The translations under genes and the position numbers were made by a program. Source: JBBQYA01 sp038209155 (lineage in GTDB: Bacteria > Bacteroidota > Bacteroidia > Sphingobacteriales > Sphingobacteriaceae). From it: 32,000 nt of DNA. Below the pieces are notes generated by a model. That model ran no database searches. It had not been told where the DNA came from and saw only the letters and a list, made by a program, of their open reading frames with translations. Shown in pieces: positions 1-8,028 of the stretch (position 1 is the stretch's first letter; the number at the start of each line of letters is the position of its first letter). The stretch is from the NCBI GenBank assembly GCA_038209155.1, contig JBBQYA010000025.1, forward strand, positions 1 to 32,000, given 5' to 3'.

Positions 1-6
1 ATTATC

Positions 7-786
7 TTGCAATCAAAAGCGAACAAGCCCTTGGCAAAAGATTTTATAATAGAACGTCTTAAAAAAGAATTTAAAGGAAGAGAAGCATTTTCCAGAGAAG
101 AACTCTTTGACCTCTACCGACATTTTGAACCTGAGTTGAAAGAGACAACTTTCAGATGGAGAATCTACAATCTCAAAAACAAACAGATAATCACAACAAT
201 TTCAAGAGGACTTTTTACACTTTCATTTAAGCCAGTTTTCAAGCCTGATATTGAAGACATCGAAAGAAAAATATTTTTAAAAATTGAAAAGCAATTTCCC
301 TCATTAAAACTCTGCATTTGGTCAACCAAAATTGCCAACGAGTTTATGCTACATATTCCCGGGAAATTCATCACGATTCTACAAGTTGAAAAGGAAGCAA
401 TAGAACCTGTTTACGGTTTTCTTAAAGACCAAAATTTTCGCAATGTTTTTATTCAGCCCGAAGAAAAAGAAATTGAACGTTACATTTATGAAACTGAAAC
501 AGCAATTGTATTGCAGCCAATTGTTTCAAAATCCCCAACTCAAAAGGTAAATAAGGTTGCAACAACTACGCTTGAAAAGCTGATAGTAGATTTGTATTGC
601 GACAAAAAACTTTTTGCTGCTTTTCAAGGAAGTGAATTTGTTCACATCATCAATAACGCTTTCAAAAGATATTCAATTGATTTCACCAAACTTTTTCACT
701 ATGCAAAAAGACGAAGGAAAGAAACTGAACTTGTAGTATTTTTTTCAGAGAAAACTGATATTCCAAATAGTATTTTGAATGATTGA
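7..786 (+). CDS. AbiEi-like antitoxin, DUF6577-type protein
   Basis: This is the likely antitoxin of an AbiE-type (type IV) toxin-antitoxin pair. Antitoxins of this class act on the operon promoter and neutralise a nucleotidyltransferase toxin. The N-terminal ~70 residues look like a winged-helix DNA-binding segment ending in 'SRGLFTL'. The middle holds the 'CIWSTKIANEFMLH' and 'VEKEA' segments, and the C-terminal part holds 'TLEKLIVDLYCDKKLFAAFQG', all of which I recognise from DUF6577 proteins. The frame is open to the window edge and the first candidate start is TTG at 7, so the true start may lie upstream. Its stop overlaps the start of the next gene by 8 bp, which suggests translational coupling. 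The family call is from memory of sequence patterns. The antitoxin role is inferred from the neighbour. Confidence 0.75.
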   Translation: MQSKANKPLAKDFIIERLKKEFKGREAFSREELFDLYRHFEPELKETTFRWRIYNLKNKQIITTISRGLFTLSFKPVFKPDIEDIERKIFLKIEKQFPSLKLCIWSTKIANEFMLHIPGKFITILQVEKEAIEPVYGFLKDQNFRNVFIQPEEKEIERYIYETETAIVLQPIVSKSPTQKVNKVATTTLEKLIVDLYCDKKLFAAFQGSEFVHIINNAFKRYSIDFTKLFHYAKRRRKETELVVFFSEKTDIPNSILND

Positions 787-1900
787 TATTAAATCACTCT
801 CAGCAGAATGGATTACTGAGAAAAGAAATAAATACAGCAAAGACCCTAACCTAATGGAAAGCATGATTTATGCTTTGTATCTCTTAGAGCAATTGCAATT
901 AACGGGACTGGATATTATTTTCAAAGGTGGAACAAGTTTGATTCTACTGATGGAACAACCTAAAAGATTTTCAGTTGACATTGATATTATCGTAAGCTCA
1001 AAAATCAGTCGTGAGGAGTTGGAAAAATATCTTTTAAAGATTTTTGAGACAAGTGCATTCACAAGAATGGAATTGGACGAAAAGAGAAGTTACAATGGCA
1101 ATATTCCTAAAGCTCATTACAAGTTTATTTTTAACTCAAACTTTCCAAACAAAAATAAAGAGGGGAATGTAATTTCCAATCCCGAAAGAGAAATTTTACT
1201 TGATATTCTTTTTGCAAATAACCATTATCCAATTGTTATTGGAAGAGCATTAGAAACAGAATGGCTATAACAAACCGATAAACCAGTAATTGTTAAAACA
1301 CCTGACATCAATTCAATCACAGGTGATAAGCTGACAGCATTTGCGCCTAATACAATAGGGGTTCCATACAACATGGACAAGGAAAAAGAAATAATGAAGC
1401 AACTATTTGATGTTGGCTGCTTGTTTCATTTACTTACTGATGTAGAAGTATTTAAAAAATCATTTTTTGAATTTGCAAAAGGAGAAATTGCTTACCGACC
1501 AGAACGGAAAATTGAATCAGTTGAACAAGTTCTTAAAGACATTATTGACACAGCATTGATAATAGCAAAAAAGGACATCTTAAAAATTGAGGAAGAAAAA
1601 GCAAAGTATGCGGAAATAAATACAGGCATTAACCAATTCAGACATTTTGTTTTTCAGGGCAAATTTGACATCTTAGAAGCACAAGTTGCAAGCTCAAAAG
1701 CCGCTTACTTGGCCGCAATTGTTTTGACAGACTACAAGGAAGAAATAAAACAGTTTAGCAAGGACACTGACTTAAGTGACTATTTGATTAAAAATACTGA
1801 ATATAATTTTCTTAATAAGAGACTGAAATATATTGCCGAAGGGGAAGCTCTTTTTTACTGGTTTCAAACTATCAATCTACTTTATCCAAATACTGATTAA
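779..1900 (+). pseudogene. AbiEii/AbiGii-type nucleotidyltransferase toxin, interrupted by in-frame TAA
   Basis: The toxin partner of the preceding gene belongs to the nucleotidyltransferase superfamily used by AbiEii toxins. Codons 1-163 (779-1267) contain motif I 'FKGGTSL' (residues 48-54) and motif II 'RFSVDID' with aspartates 67 and 69. A TAA stands at 1268-1270. The same frame then continues without a break to the stop at 1898-1900 and contains the family hallmark 'GDKLTAFAPNTIGVPY', followed by 'KQLFDVGCLF', the usual motif III/IV region. Both halves are in one frame, so this is a single nonsense change and not a frameshift. The short product would lack the downstream conserved lysine and aspartate and is probably inactive. 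Internal re-initiation at the ATG at 1373 would give only the C-terminal part. A base-calling error at 1268 is the main alternative. Confidence 0.8.
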
Positions 1901-2015
1901 GAAAGCTATCGAACAAAAAAATACACTTTTAAAAAACGCACAAGTCATCGCTGAAAGCATTTTTTTTAGAACGAGTCTGTGATTCAAAATCGCTAATTAC
2001 TTGTAGCTGCAATAA

Positions 2016-2435
2016 GATGTGATCCTTCGCTTGCACTCAGGAAGGCAAGGTTTGTTACTGCAAAATAGGAAGTAAAAGACAAAGAGATTTACAAATGTCT
2101 AATTATAAAGAATAATCTTGAGGCTCCGCCATTTAGTAGGATGTGATCTTTCGCTTACACTTAGGATGACGGGGTTTTTTACTTCAAAATAGGAAGTGAA
2201 AGACCATGAGATTTACAAATGTCTAATTATATAGTAAAATCTTGGGGCTCCGCCATTTAGTAGGATGTGATGCTTCGCTTGCACTCAGGATGACGGGGTT
2301 TTTTACTGCAAAACAGGAAGTGAAAGATATCGAGATTTACAAATGTCTAATTATAAAGAATAATCTTGAGGCTCCACCATTTAGTAGGATGTGATCCTTC
2401 GCTTGCGATGACAAGGTTTATTACAACTTATTAAA
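2016..2435. repeat. 124-bp tandem repeat array, about 3.4 copies
   Basis: The phrase 'GATGTGATC/G' recurs at 2016, 2140, 2264 and 2388, exactly 124 bp apart each time. Each unit runs through 'TTCGCTTGCACTCAGGATGA', a run of T, 'AGGAAGTGAAAGA', 'GAGATTTACAAATGTCTAA' and 'GGCTCCGCCATTTAGTAG'. The last copy is partial, with 'CACTCAG' missing. Within most units ATCCT and AGGAT flank the 'TCGCTTGCACTC' core and could form a small hairpin on either strand. No reading frame spans the array. The 115 bp before it (1901-2015) show nothing recognisable. Confidence 0.9.
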
Positions 2436-2500
2436 ATTCCTAATTTATTTTTGGACAGTTTTAAACATTAAATGTTGAATTAAAGACTAAACTTCCTCTT

Positions 2501-2600
2501 TTGCGAGAAGGATTGTAGCGGCATCCTTTTTTTGTTTTTCACAAAAAAAGATATAGCGGAAAGCCTGATTTTTTTCTATTCCCCTTTTTTGGGGAAAAGA
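2501..2600. other. Hairpin-rich intergenic element (GATTGTAGCGGCATCC / GATATAGCGGAAAGCC type)
   Basis: Three stem-loops are packed together. AGGAT (2509-2513) pairs with ATCCT (2523-2527). CTTTTTTTGT (2526-2535) pairs perfectly with ACAAAAAAAG (2541-2550) over a 5-nt loop. TTCCCC pairs with GGGGAA around 2579-2596. The first two overlap and are mutually exclusive. The phrase pair GATTGTAGCGGCATCC and GATATAGCGGAAAGCC resembles an element I recall from many Bacteroidota intergenic regions. I know of no assigned function for it. It could be a structured RNA or a bidirectional transcription stop. Confidence 0.5.
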
Positions 2601-2610
2601 AAAAAACTCG

Positions 2611-2970
2611 CCATTATTATTTAATTAAGTGAAATAAAATAGATGTGGGAATATCCATCATTATTTTTATTAAATGAAATAAAACAGAAGTTGGTATTTC
2701 CATAACTATTTAATTAAATGAAATAAAACAGAAGTGGGTATATCCATCAATATTTAACTAATTGAAAGGAAAAAGAAGTGGGTATCTCCATCATTATTTA
2801 ATTAAGTGAAATACAACAGAAGTGGGAATATCCATAATTATTTAACTAAACTAAAGGATATAGATTTTAGAATATTTATCACTATTTATATAAGTAAAAT
2901 AAAACGGATGTAAGTATCTCCATTATTATTTAACTAATTGAAATAAAAAAAAATAGGAATAGCAAATCCA
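2611..2970. repeat. Degenerate 44-bp tandem repeat array, about 8 copies
   Basis: The phrase 'TATCTCCATCATTATTTAAT' and its variants recurs with the CCAT element at 2611, 2655, 2700, 2744, 2788, 2832, about 2876, 2920 and 2968. The spacing is 44 or 45 bp, with a last interval of 48 bp. Between them each unit carries 'TAAGTGAAATAAAACAGAAGTGGG'-like sequence, here slightly varied. The units are contiguous and all parts drift together, so no unique spacers separate conserved repeats. The array lies immediately downstream of the MFS gene's terminator, on a stretch with no open frame. Confidence 0.88.
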
Positions 2971-2971
2971 T

Positions 2972-3018
2972 AAAAAAACTCAATTCAAAATCTTTGCTGG
3001 ATAATTGAATTGAGTTTT
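2972..3018 (-). terminator. Rho-independent terminator of the MFS transporter gene
   Basis: The arms AAAACTCAATTCAA (2975-2988) and TTGAATTGAGTTTT (3005-3018) are perfect 14-bp complements around a 16-nt loop. Read on the - strand the hairpin is followed by a run of T, and it begins 40 bp past the stop codon at 3059. A second small hairpin, AACCT/AGGTT, lies at 3022-3039 between the gene and the terminator. Confidence 0.85.
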
Positions 3019-3058
3019 GATAACCTAAATAAATAGGTTTGAAAAAAATAATAAGGAC

Positions 3059-4414
3059 TTATTTCTTGTCATCTTCGTCTTTTACTAATAGGGTGAGGAA
3101 TGCCGCCAATATCATGGAACAACCGCCTAAAACGATGGTGTGGATGGCTTCGCCGCCGAATACGTGGGTGGTGAACCAGCCTAAAACGGATGCTGCTAAT
3201 ATTTGTGGTATTACGATGAAATAATTGAACATGCCCATAAACATTCCCATCTTTTTGGGTGGTAAAGAGCCGGCTAGAATGGCATAGGGCATGGATAAAA
3301 TACTTGCCCATGCTAAGCCGATACCTACCATAGATAATAAAAGCATTTCGGGGTCGGTGATGTAAGAAATGGAGATTAAACCGATACCACCGGCAATAAG
3401 GGCGATCATGTGGACGAATTTTCGGCTTGTACGGTTGGCGATAACGGGTAGTAGGAAGGCGAAAAGTGCTGCAAAGCCATTGTAGACTGCGAAACAAACT
3501 CCTACCCAATTGGCGCCTTCGTTGTAAATAGCTGAGGAACTATCGGTGGAACCATAAACGTGTTTGGTAACTGCATTGGTGGTATAAATCCACATGGCGA
3601 AGAGGGCAAACCAAGTAAAAAATTGTACAACTGCCAATTGTTTCATGGTGGTTGGCATTTTGAAAAGATCGGTTACGATGGTGAGAATGCCAACTTTGGG
3701 CTCGTCTGCTTCGGGATCAAAGGGTACATATTGCTTGAATTCTTCTGGAGGATATTCTTCTGTTTTGAACACTGTCCAAGATACTGCTGAAATGAAAACT
3801 ACGGCTCCGATGAAAAAGGAAAACATAACTGAATCTGGTATAACGCCGGGTGCGGCTTCATTTGAAACTCCTGCTAGGGTTAATAAATAAGGTAACATGG
3901 AAGCTACCACTGCTCCGGTTCCTATGAAAAAACTTTGCATTGCAAAACCAGCGGTACGCTGAGAGGAGGGTAACATATCTCCAACTAATGCTCTGAATGG
4001 CTCCATGGAAACATTTATAGAGGCGTCTAAAATCAATAAACAACCAGCAGCAATCCACAAAACGGATGCAAATGGAAAAATGAATAAGGCAATGGAAGAG
4101 AGAATGGCTCCTACTAAAAAGTATAATCGTCTGCGACCGAGACGGCCCCAAGTATGATCGCTCATGTAGCCGATAATGGGCTGAACTAAAAGTCCGGCTA
4201 TGGGAGCGAAAATCCAAAGAATTGGAATTTCTTCTACTTTGGCGCCTAGGGTTTCAAATATTCTGCTGACATTGGAGTTTTGCAATGCGAAACCAAATTG
4301 AATTCCCAAAAACCCAAAACTCATGTTCCAGATTTGCCAAAAAGATAATTTTGGTTTCTCTTTGACTATATTTCTGGTTTTGGTTTCTTGTTTTATTTCG
4401 GCTGTAGCTTGCAT
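3059..4414 (-). CDS. MFS sugar transporter, SLC45/GPH-like (probable maltose/malto-oligosaccharide carrier)
   Basis: A 451-residue inner-membrane carrier with about 12 hydrophobic segments, interrupted by a charged central loop near residues 215-245. After a ~25-residue polar N-terminus come 'FWQIWNMSFGFLGIQFGFALQ' and the loop motif 'GYMSDHTWGRLGRRR' (residues 82-96). These are characteristic of the GPH/SLC45 branch that carries sucrose, maltose and related glucosides. Members in Bacteroidota commonly sit beside maltose-using genes, and here an exported amylase lies 195 bp upstream on the same strand. Uptake of amylase products by proton symport is therefore inferred. Transport specificity cannot be read from the sequence. 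The gene looks richer in G+C (one 60-base stretch near 3121-3180 is 58%) than its neighbours. A strong terminator follows it. Confidence 0.88.
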   Translation of the reverse strand: MQATAEIKQETKTRNIVKEKPKLSFWQIWNMSFGFLGIQFGFALQNSNVSRIFETLGAKVEEIPILWIFAPIAGLLVQPIIGYMSDHTWGRLGRRRLYFLVGAILSSIALFIFPFASVLWIAAGCLLILDASINVSMEPFRALVGDMLPSSQRTAGFAMQSFFIGTGAVVASMLPYLLTLAGVSNEAAPGVIPDSVMFSFFIGAVVFISAVSWTVFKTEEYPPEEFKQYVPFDPEADEPKVGILTIVTDLFKMPTTMKQLAVVQFFTWFALFAMWIYTTNAVTKHVYGSTDSSSAIYNEGANWVGVCFAVYNGFAALFAFLLPVIANRTSRKFVHMIALIAGGIGLISISYITDPEMLLLSMVGIGLAWASILSMPYAILAGSLPPKKMGMFMGMFNYFIVIPQILAASVLGWFTTHVFGGEAIHTIVLGGCSMILAAFLTLLVKDEDDKK

Positions 4415-4609
4415 GATTTAGAATTGAGAATTTGAATTTGAGAGTTGAATTTTAATTTGCTCTGGATGCTTAAATTATTTATTTAATGAATTATTTTTTT
4501 ATTGATTGTTTAATATTAAAAATTTATTTTGAATTAGAGTTATTTATTTGATTTAACCATGTTTTTCAAAATTCAGATTCAATTTTATTTACCTTATTTT
4601 AAATTTATT

Positions 4610-6568
4610 TTATTCTTCTTCTATATTAAAAATAAATGCTCCTAATGGTGGTAATTCCATTTTTACTCCGCTAGAAACATTTTCCAAATTCATAACTTCT
4701 GATGCTTTTATGCTGAATGGCATGGTTTTGTCGTTTATCAAATCGGTAAATTTATATTTTTTGTTTGTAGCTAAACCCATCATTTGCCATGCTCCTTCTG
4801 GTATTTTAATAGCAACTTTAGAAAACTTATTCTGATTAAAATTCACAACAATTAATTGTCTGCTAGTTCCATTATATCTAAGATAACAGTACATTTTTTC
4901 GTCTAAATAACCCATACTTTTCCCTTCTGAGTTTACATATTGCAAACCAAAAAAGTCTCCATTTGCTAATGATTTGTACTCGGTAACTAAATTTAATAAT
5001 CGGGAATAAAAACTTCGTAAACTTTTTTGCGCAGGAGATAATTGACCACCGTCAAATTTTCCATTGTTCATCCATTTTTGATGTTCGGGTACTCCCCAAT
5101 AATCAAAAATGGTGGTTCTGCCATCTTCACCTTGAAAACCTTCGTTGCCTTTGCCTGGTTCGCCAACTTCTTGACCGAAATATATCATAGCTGGCCCTCG
5201 ATCTAAAGTAGCACTTATGGTCATAGCTGGTATGCCAGTAAGGTTATTTCCAGAAAATTGCGGTGAGGCTAAACGTTGTTCATCATGGTTTTCTAAAAAG
5301 CGGAGCATGTGATTAGAAATTCCTTTGCTTTGCTCCTGCCAGCAATAGGTAATATCTTTGGTAGTTCCAGTTCCGCTCATTAATCTTCGAAGAGCATCAT
5401 ATAAACCTACTTTATCATATAAATAATCGAATTTGCCATCCACAATATAGGTTCTGTATAAATCTGGATTATAAGCTTCGGCGATAAAAACGATTTGAGG
5501 ATTTATGGTTTTGATTTGAGGAATAGCCCAAGCCCAAAACTCAACGGGAACAAATTCAACTACGTCGCACCGGAAACCGTCTACACCTTTTTTTGCCCAA
5601 TAGGAAAGGATATCTCGCATTTTGAACCAAGTATTTGGTATCGGATCGAAATAGGTTTTTTTATTGTTCTGAACATCAACTCCATAATTTAATTTAATGG
5701 TTTCGTACCAATCATTTACAGATGGAGAAGCTGAAAAAACATCGTTTCCGGTTGCCTTGGCAGGGCTTTCAAGCATTTTATTATCAAAGGCTGCAAAGCT
5801 TGCAGTTCCATAAGCATTCTGTGGAACTTGTAACTCTTGACCGGGTAAATAGTAAAAATTATTCTGTGGGTCAAAGGTTTTAGTCTTATCATCATTCTCG
5901 CCAAAATCTTTTGTACCTGCTGGTTTAGCATCAGAGTTATATAATCTGGCTACATGGTTTGGAATGAAATCAATAATTACTTTCAATCCATTTGCATGAG
6001 TTCTGCTTACTAAATCTTCGAATTCTTTCATTCTATTTTTAGGATCAGTCGCCAAATCTGGACTGATATCGTAATAATCTTTGATGGCGTAAGGTGAACC
6101 TGCCCGCCCTTTTACTACATCAGGATCATCATTTGGAATATCAATAGCAGTATAATCTGCCATGGTTGCATGCTCCAAAACTCCAGTATACCAAACATGG
6201 GTGATACCTAATTTTTTGATTTCTGCTAAAGCAAGATTATTGATGTCGGCGAATTTACCCACTCCATTTTCTTCTCTAGATCCATAATATTTATTGGTTG
6301 TTTTTTTGTTTCCGAATAGCCTTGTCATTAATTGGTACACAACTAATTTATCTGTTTTAACTGGCTCATCAATGCTTCCAAGACTTGTTTGGATTGGCTC
6401 TTCAATAGTTCCAACATTTGATTGGGTTGGCTCATCAATGGTTCCAACACTTGTTTGTGCTGACTCTTCATAATTTAAATACATTCTTTGAATTTGGCGA
6501 TTAAAGGTAAATGAGCTCCATAGCATTATGCTTGAAAGCAAAATAAGGGTTAGAATTGATCGCTTCAT
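4610..6568 (-). CDS. Exported GH13 alpha-amylase
   Basis: A 652-residue alpha-amylase family enzyme. Residues 1-22 form a signal peptide or anchor-like hydrophobic segment with no lipobox cysteine. A linker of three 11-residue repeats follows (38-70). The (beta/alpha)8 barrel starts at 'DKLVVYQLMTRLFG' (73). All three GH13 catalytic residues are present: nucleophile D335 in 'GVDGFRCD', acid/base E364 in 'VFIAEAYN' and the transition-state aspartate D429 in 'FLENHDE'. 'DFIPNHVAR' (200-208) is conserved region I. The C-terminal ~100 residues form a beta-domain. It probably hydrolyses starch or glycogen in the periplasm or at the cell surface and feeds the downstream MFS carrier. The exact linkage preference is unknown. 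It lacks a T9SS sorting domain, unlike the amylase at 24232. Confidence 0.9.
   Translation of the reverse strand: MKRSILTLILLSSIMLWSSFTFNRQIQRMYLNYEESAQTSVGTIDEPTQSNVGTIEEPIQTSLGSIDEPVKTDKLVVYQLMTRLFGNKKTTNKYYGSREENGVGKFADINNLALAEIKKLGITHVWYTGVLEHATMADYTAIDIPNDDPDVVKGRAGSPYAIKDYYDISPDLATDPKNRMKEFEDLVSRTHANGLKVIIDFIPNHVARLYNSDAKPAGTKDFGENDDKTKTFDPQNNFYYLPGQELQVPQNAYGTASFAAFDNKMLESPAKATGNDVFSASPSVNDWYETIKLNYGVDVQNNKKTYFDPIPNTWFKMRDILSYWAKKGVDGFRCDVVEFVPVEFWAWAIPQIKTINPQIVFIAEAYNPDLYRTYIVDGKFDYLYDKVGLYDALRRLMSGTGTTKDITYCWQEQSKGISNHMLRFLENHDEQRLASPQFSGNNLTGIPAMTISATLDRGPAMIYFGQEVGEPGKGNEGFQGEDGRTTIFDYWGVPEHQKWMNNGKFDGGQLSPAQKSLRSFYSRLLNLVTEYKSLANGDFFGLQYVNSEGKSMGYLDEKMYCYLRYNGTSRQLIVVNFNQNKFSKVAIKIPEGAWQMMGLATNKKYKFTDLINDKTMPFSIKASEVMNLENVSSGVKMELPPLGAFIFNIEEE
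6359..6457 (-). repeat. Three 33-bp in-frame repeats encoding an 11-residue linker
   Basis: Residues 38-70 of the amylase read QTSVGTIDEPT, QSNVGTIEEPI and QTSLGSIDEPV, three consecutive 11-residue units coded by 33-bp tandem repeats. The units are acidic, proline-containing and placed between the export signal and the catalytic barrel. A flexible spacer is the simplest reading. Confidence 0.9.
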
Positions 6569-6607
6569 TTTACGGAGTATACTTATCTTTTGTTTGTTTA
6601 AAGATTC

Positions 6608-6640
6608 TAAATGTATTTATTTATTTTGAAAATCGGAAAA
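6608..6640 (-). promoter_or_regulatory. Possible Bacteroidota-type promoter of the exported amylase
   Basis: On the - strand TACATTTA (6608-6615) matches the Bacteroidota -7 consensus TAnnTTTG at all fixed bases except the last. It lies 20 bp downstream of TTTTC (6636-6640), a weak -33 box, and about 40 bp upstream of the start codon. This is only a consensus match in AT-rich DNA. Confidence 0.3.
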
Positions 6641-6716
6641 ATGGCGAAATATTTAAAGGAATAGATTGAATTTCTACCATTTATTGTTTTTAAAAAATGA
6701 ATTTATGTTTTAAAAT

Positions 6717-6768
6717 TACGCATAATGCGTAATGCAAAATGCGTAATGCAAAATGTGTAACGCAAAAT
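6717..6768. repeat. 14-bp tandem repeats with a flanking palindrome
   Basis: GCGTAATGCAAAAT occurs at 6727-6740 and 6741-6754, with a variant, GTGTAACGCAAAAT, at 6755-6768. The first copy overlaps the palindrome TACGCATAATGCGTA (6717-6731). The array ends 14 bp before the probable start of the ATPase gene and supplies several ATG triplets in different frames. Confidence 0.85.
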
Positions 6769-6782
6769 GTGTATTTTTGAAA

Positions 6783-7922
6783 ATGGAAAAAGAAAAAAAT
6801 GCATTCCCAGTAAGTGGCTATCATGGTAGTAAATACTTCTGCGACAGAGATAAAGAACTAAAAAAATTGATTACTAATATTGAAAATGGTATAAACACTA
6901 CCCTATTATCCATAAGACGAATGGGTAAAACTGGCCTAATAAATCATTTATTTTATGAAATAAATGATCCAAACGAGAAAGTTTGTATCTATTTTGACTT
7001 GTATGCAACGGAAAAACAGAAAGATTTTGTAGATTTATTAAGCTCAGCATTGCTACAAGCATTACCAAAAAAATCAAAAATAGGGGCAAAGATTTTCGAT
7101 TATATTAAAAGTCTAAGACCTACTTTAACTTTCGACCAACTTACAGGAATGCCAACGGTAAGCTACACCTCCCAAAATAGTAAGGAAAATGAAGAATCGC
7201 TAAATAGTTTATTCCAATTTTTAGACAAAACAGGGCAACACTATGTAATAGCTATAGATGAGTTTCAACAAATTGCAAACTATCCGGAGAAAAATACAGA
7301 GGCCATGCTAAGAACGCTAATTCAAAATCTAAAACATGTCAATTTCATTTTTTGCGGTAGTAGTAAGCATGTATTAAATGAAATGTTTAATAATAGCAAG
7401 AGACCATTTTTTGGTAGCACCCAATTTATTTATTTAAATGAAATAGATTATAAGGTTTATGGAGCATTTATAAAAAATCATTTTGTTGAAAAGAAAATTA
7501 AAATAGAAGAGGATGCGCTGAACTATATTTTAGATTTCAGCAGAAGACATACGTATTACACCCAAGTAATTTGTAATAAATTATATGCCACCATTAATAA
7601 ATTAATAGCAATTCAAGATGTAAAAAATCAATGTGCCGAACTATTAAAAGAAAATGAACCTACCTATTTAAATTACAGAAATCTGCTTACAACTTCGCAA
7701 TGGAATTTGCTAAAAGCGATTGGTAAAGAAGAAAAGCTATATCAACCAAACTCACAAAGATTTATAGCAACTCATCATTTAGGAACTCCATCCAATGTGC
7801 AACGCTCGCTGGAATCGTTACTTACCAAAGAAATGATTTTTAAAGAAGAAAATGCAGATGGTGTTTTTTACAGTGTATATGACTGTTTTCTAGCAAGATG
7901 GTTAGAGATTTATGTGAGGTAG
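6783..7922 (+). CDS. AAA-family ATPase of the ATPase_2 (archaeal-type) group
   Basis: A 379-residue P-loop ATPase. The N-terminus has 'SGYHGSKYFCDRDKEL', typical of the group. The Walker A variant 'SIRRMGKTGL' puts GKT at residues 48-50, and Walker B 'YVIAIDEFQ' has D159 and E160. 'FIFCGSSKHVL' fits a sensor 1 strand. The last ~100 residues look like a winged-helix region. Proteins of this type are widespread, often solitary and mostly uncharacterised, and no function should be assigned. I chose ATG 6783 because the 30 bp before it, although open from an ATG at 6753, are 14-bp repeat DNA giving an atypical cysteine-rich leader. It stands alone on the + strand, divergent from the amylase and convergent with the big operon. 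Confidence 0.82.
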   Translation: MEKEKNAFPVSGYHGSKYFCDRDKELKKLITNIENGINTTLLSIRRMGKTGLINHLFYEINDPNEKVCIYFDLYATEKQKDFVDLLSSALLQALPKKSKIGAKIFDYIKSLRPTLTFDQLTGMPTVSYTSQNSKENEESLNSLFQFLDKTGQHYVIAIDEFQQIANYPEKNTEAMLRTLIQNLKHVNFIFCGSSKHVLNEMFNNSKRPFFGSTQFIYLNEIDYKVYGAFIKNHFVEKKIKIEEDALNYILDFSRRHTYYTQVICNKLYATINKLIAIQDVKNQCAELLKENEPTYLNYRNLLTTSQWNLLKAIGKEEKLYQPNSQRFIATHHLGTPSNVQRSLESLLTKEMIFKEENADGVFYSVYDCFLARWLEIYVR

Positions 7923-8028
7923 GAGTCGCTATCTAAAAAGTTTATTATCCTCGAATTCAATGACATTGATAGTCTGAAAAATCGTGTAAATTATTTAAAT
8001 AACAACTAATAGTACCTAATTAAAAAAA

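Noticed and set aside
1373..1900. A separate 175-residue gene starting at ATG 1373
   Set aside because: It is in the same frame as the upstream toxin fragment, and the hallmark GDKLTAFAPNTIGVP lies before this ATG, so it is the C-terminal part of the interrupted gene.
2611..2970. Regularly spaced repeats suggesting a CRISPR array
   Set aside because: The 44-bp units are contiguous and drift along their whole length, there is no split into invariant repeat and unique spacer, and no cas gene is nearby.
3594..3890. Open frames antisense to the MFS gene
   Set aside because: They are shadows of a well-supported coding sequence and show no family resemblance.
6772..6779. TATTTTTG, an exact Bacteroidota -7 consensus on the + strand
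   Set aside because: It lies 3 bp before the probable ATPase start codon, so transcription would begin inside the gene.
6753..6782. Upstream start giving a 389-residue ATPase
   Set aside because: The extra ten codons are 14-bp repeat DNA with an unusual cysteine-rich reading, and the ATG at 6783 leads directly into family-like sequence.
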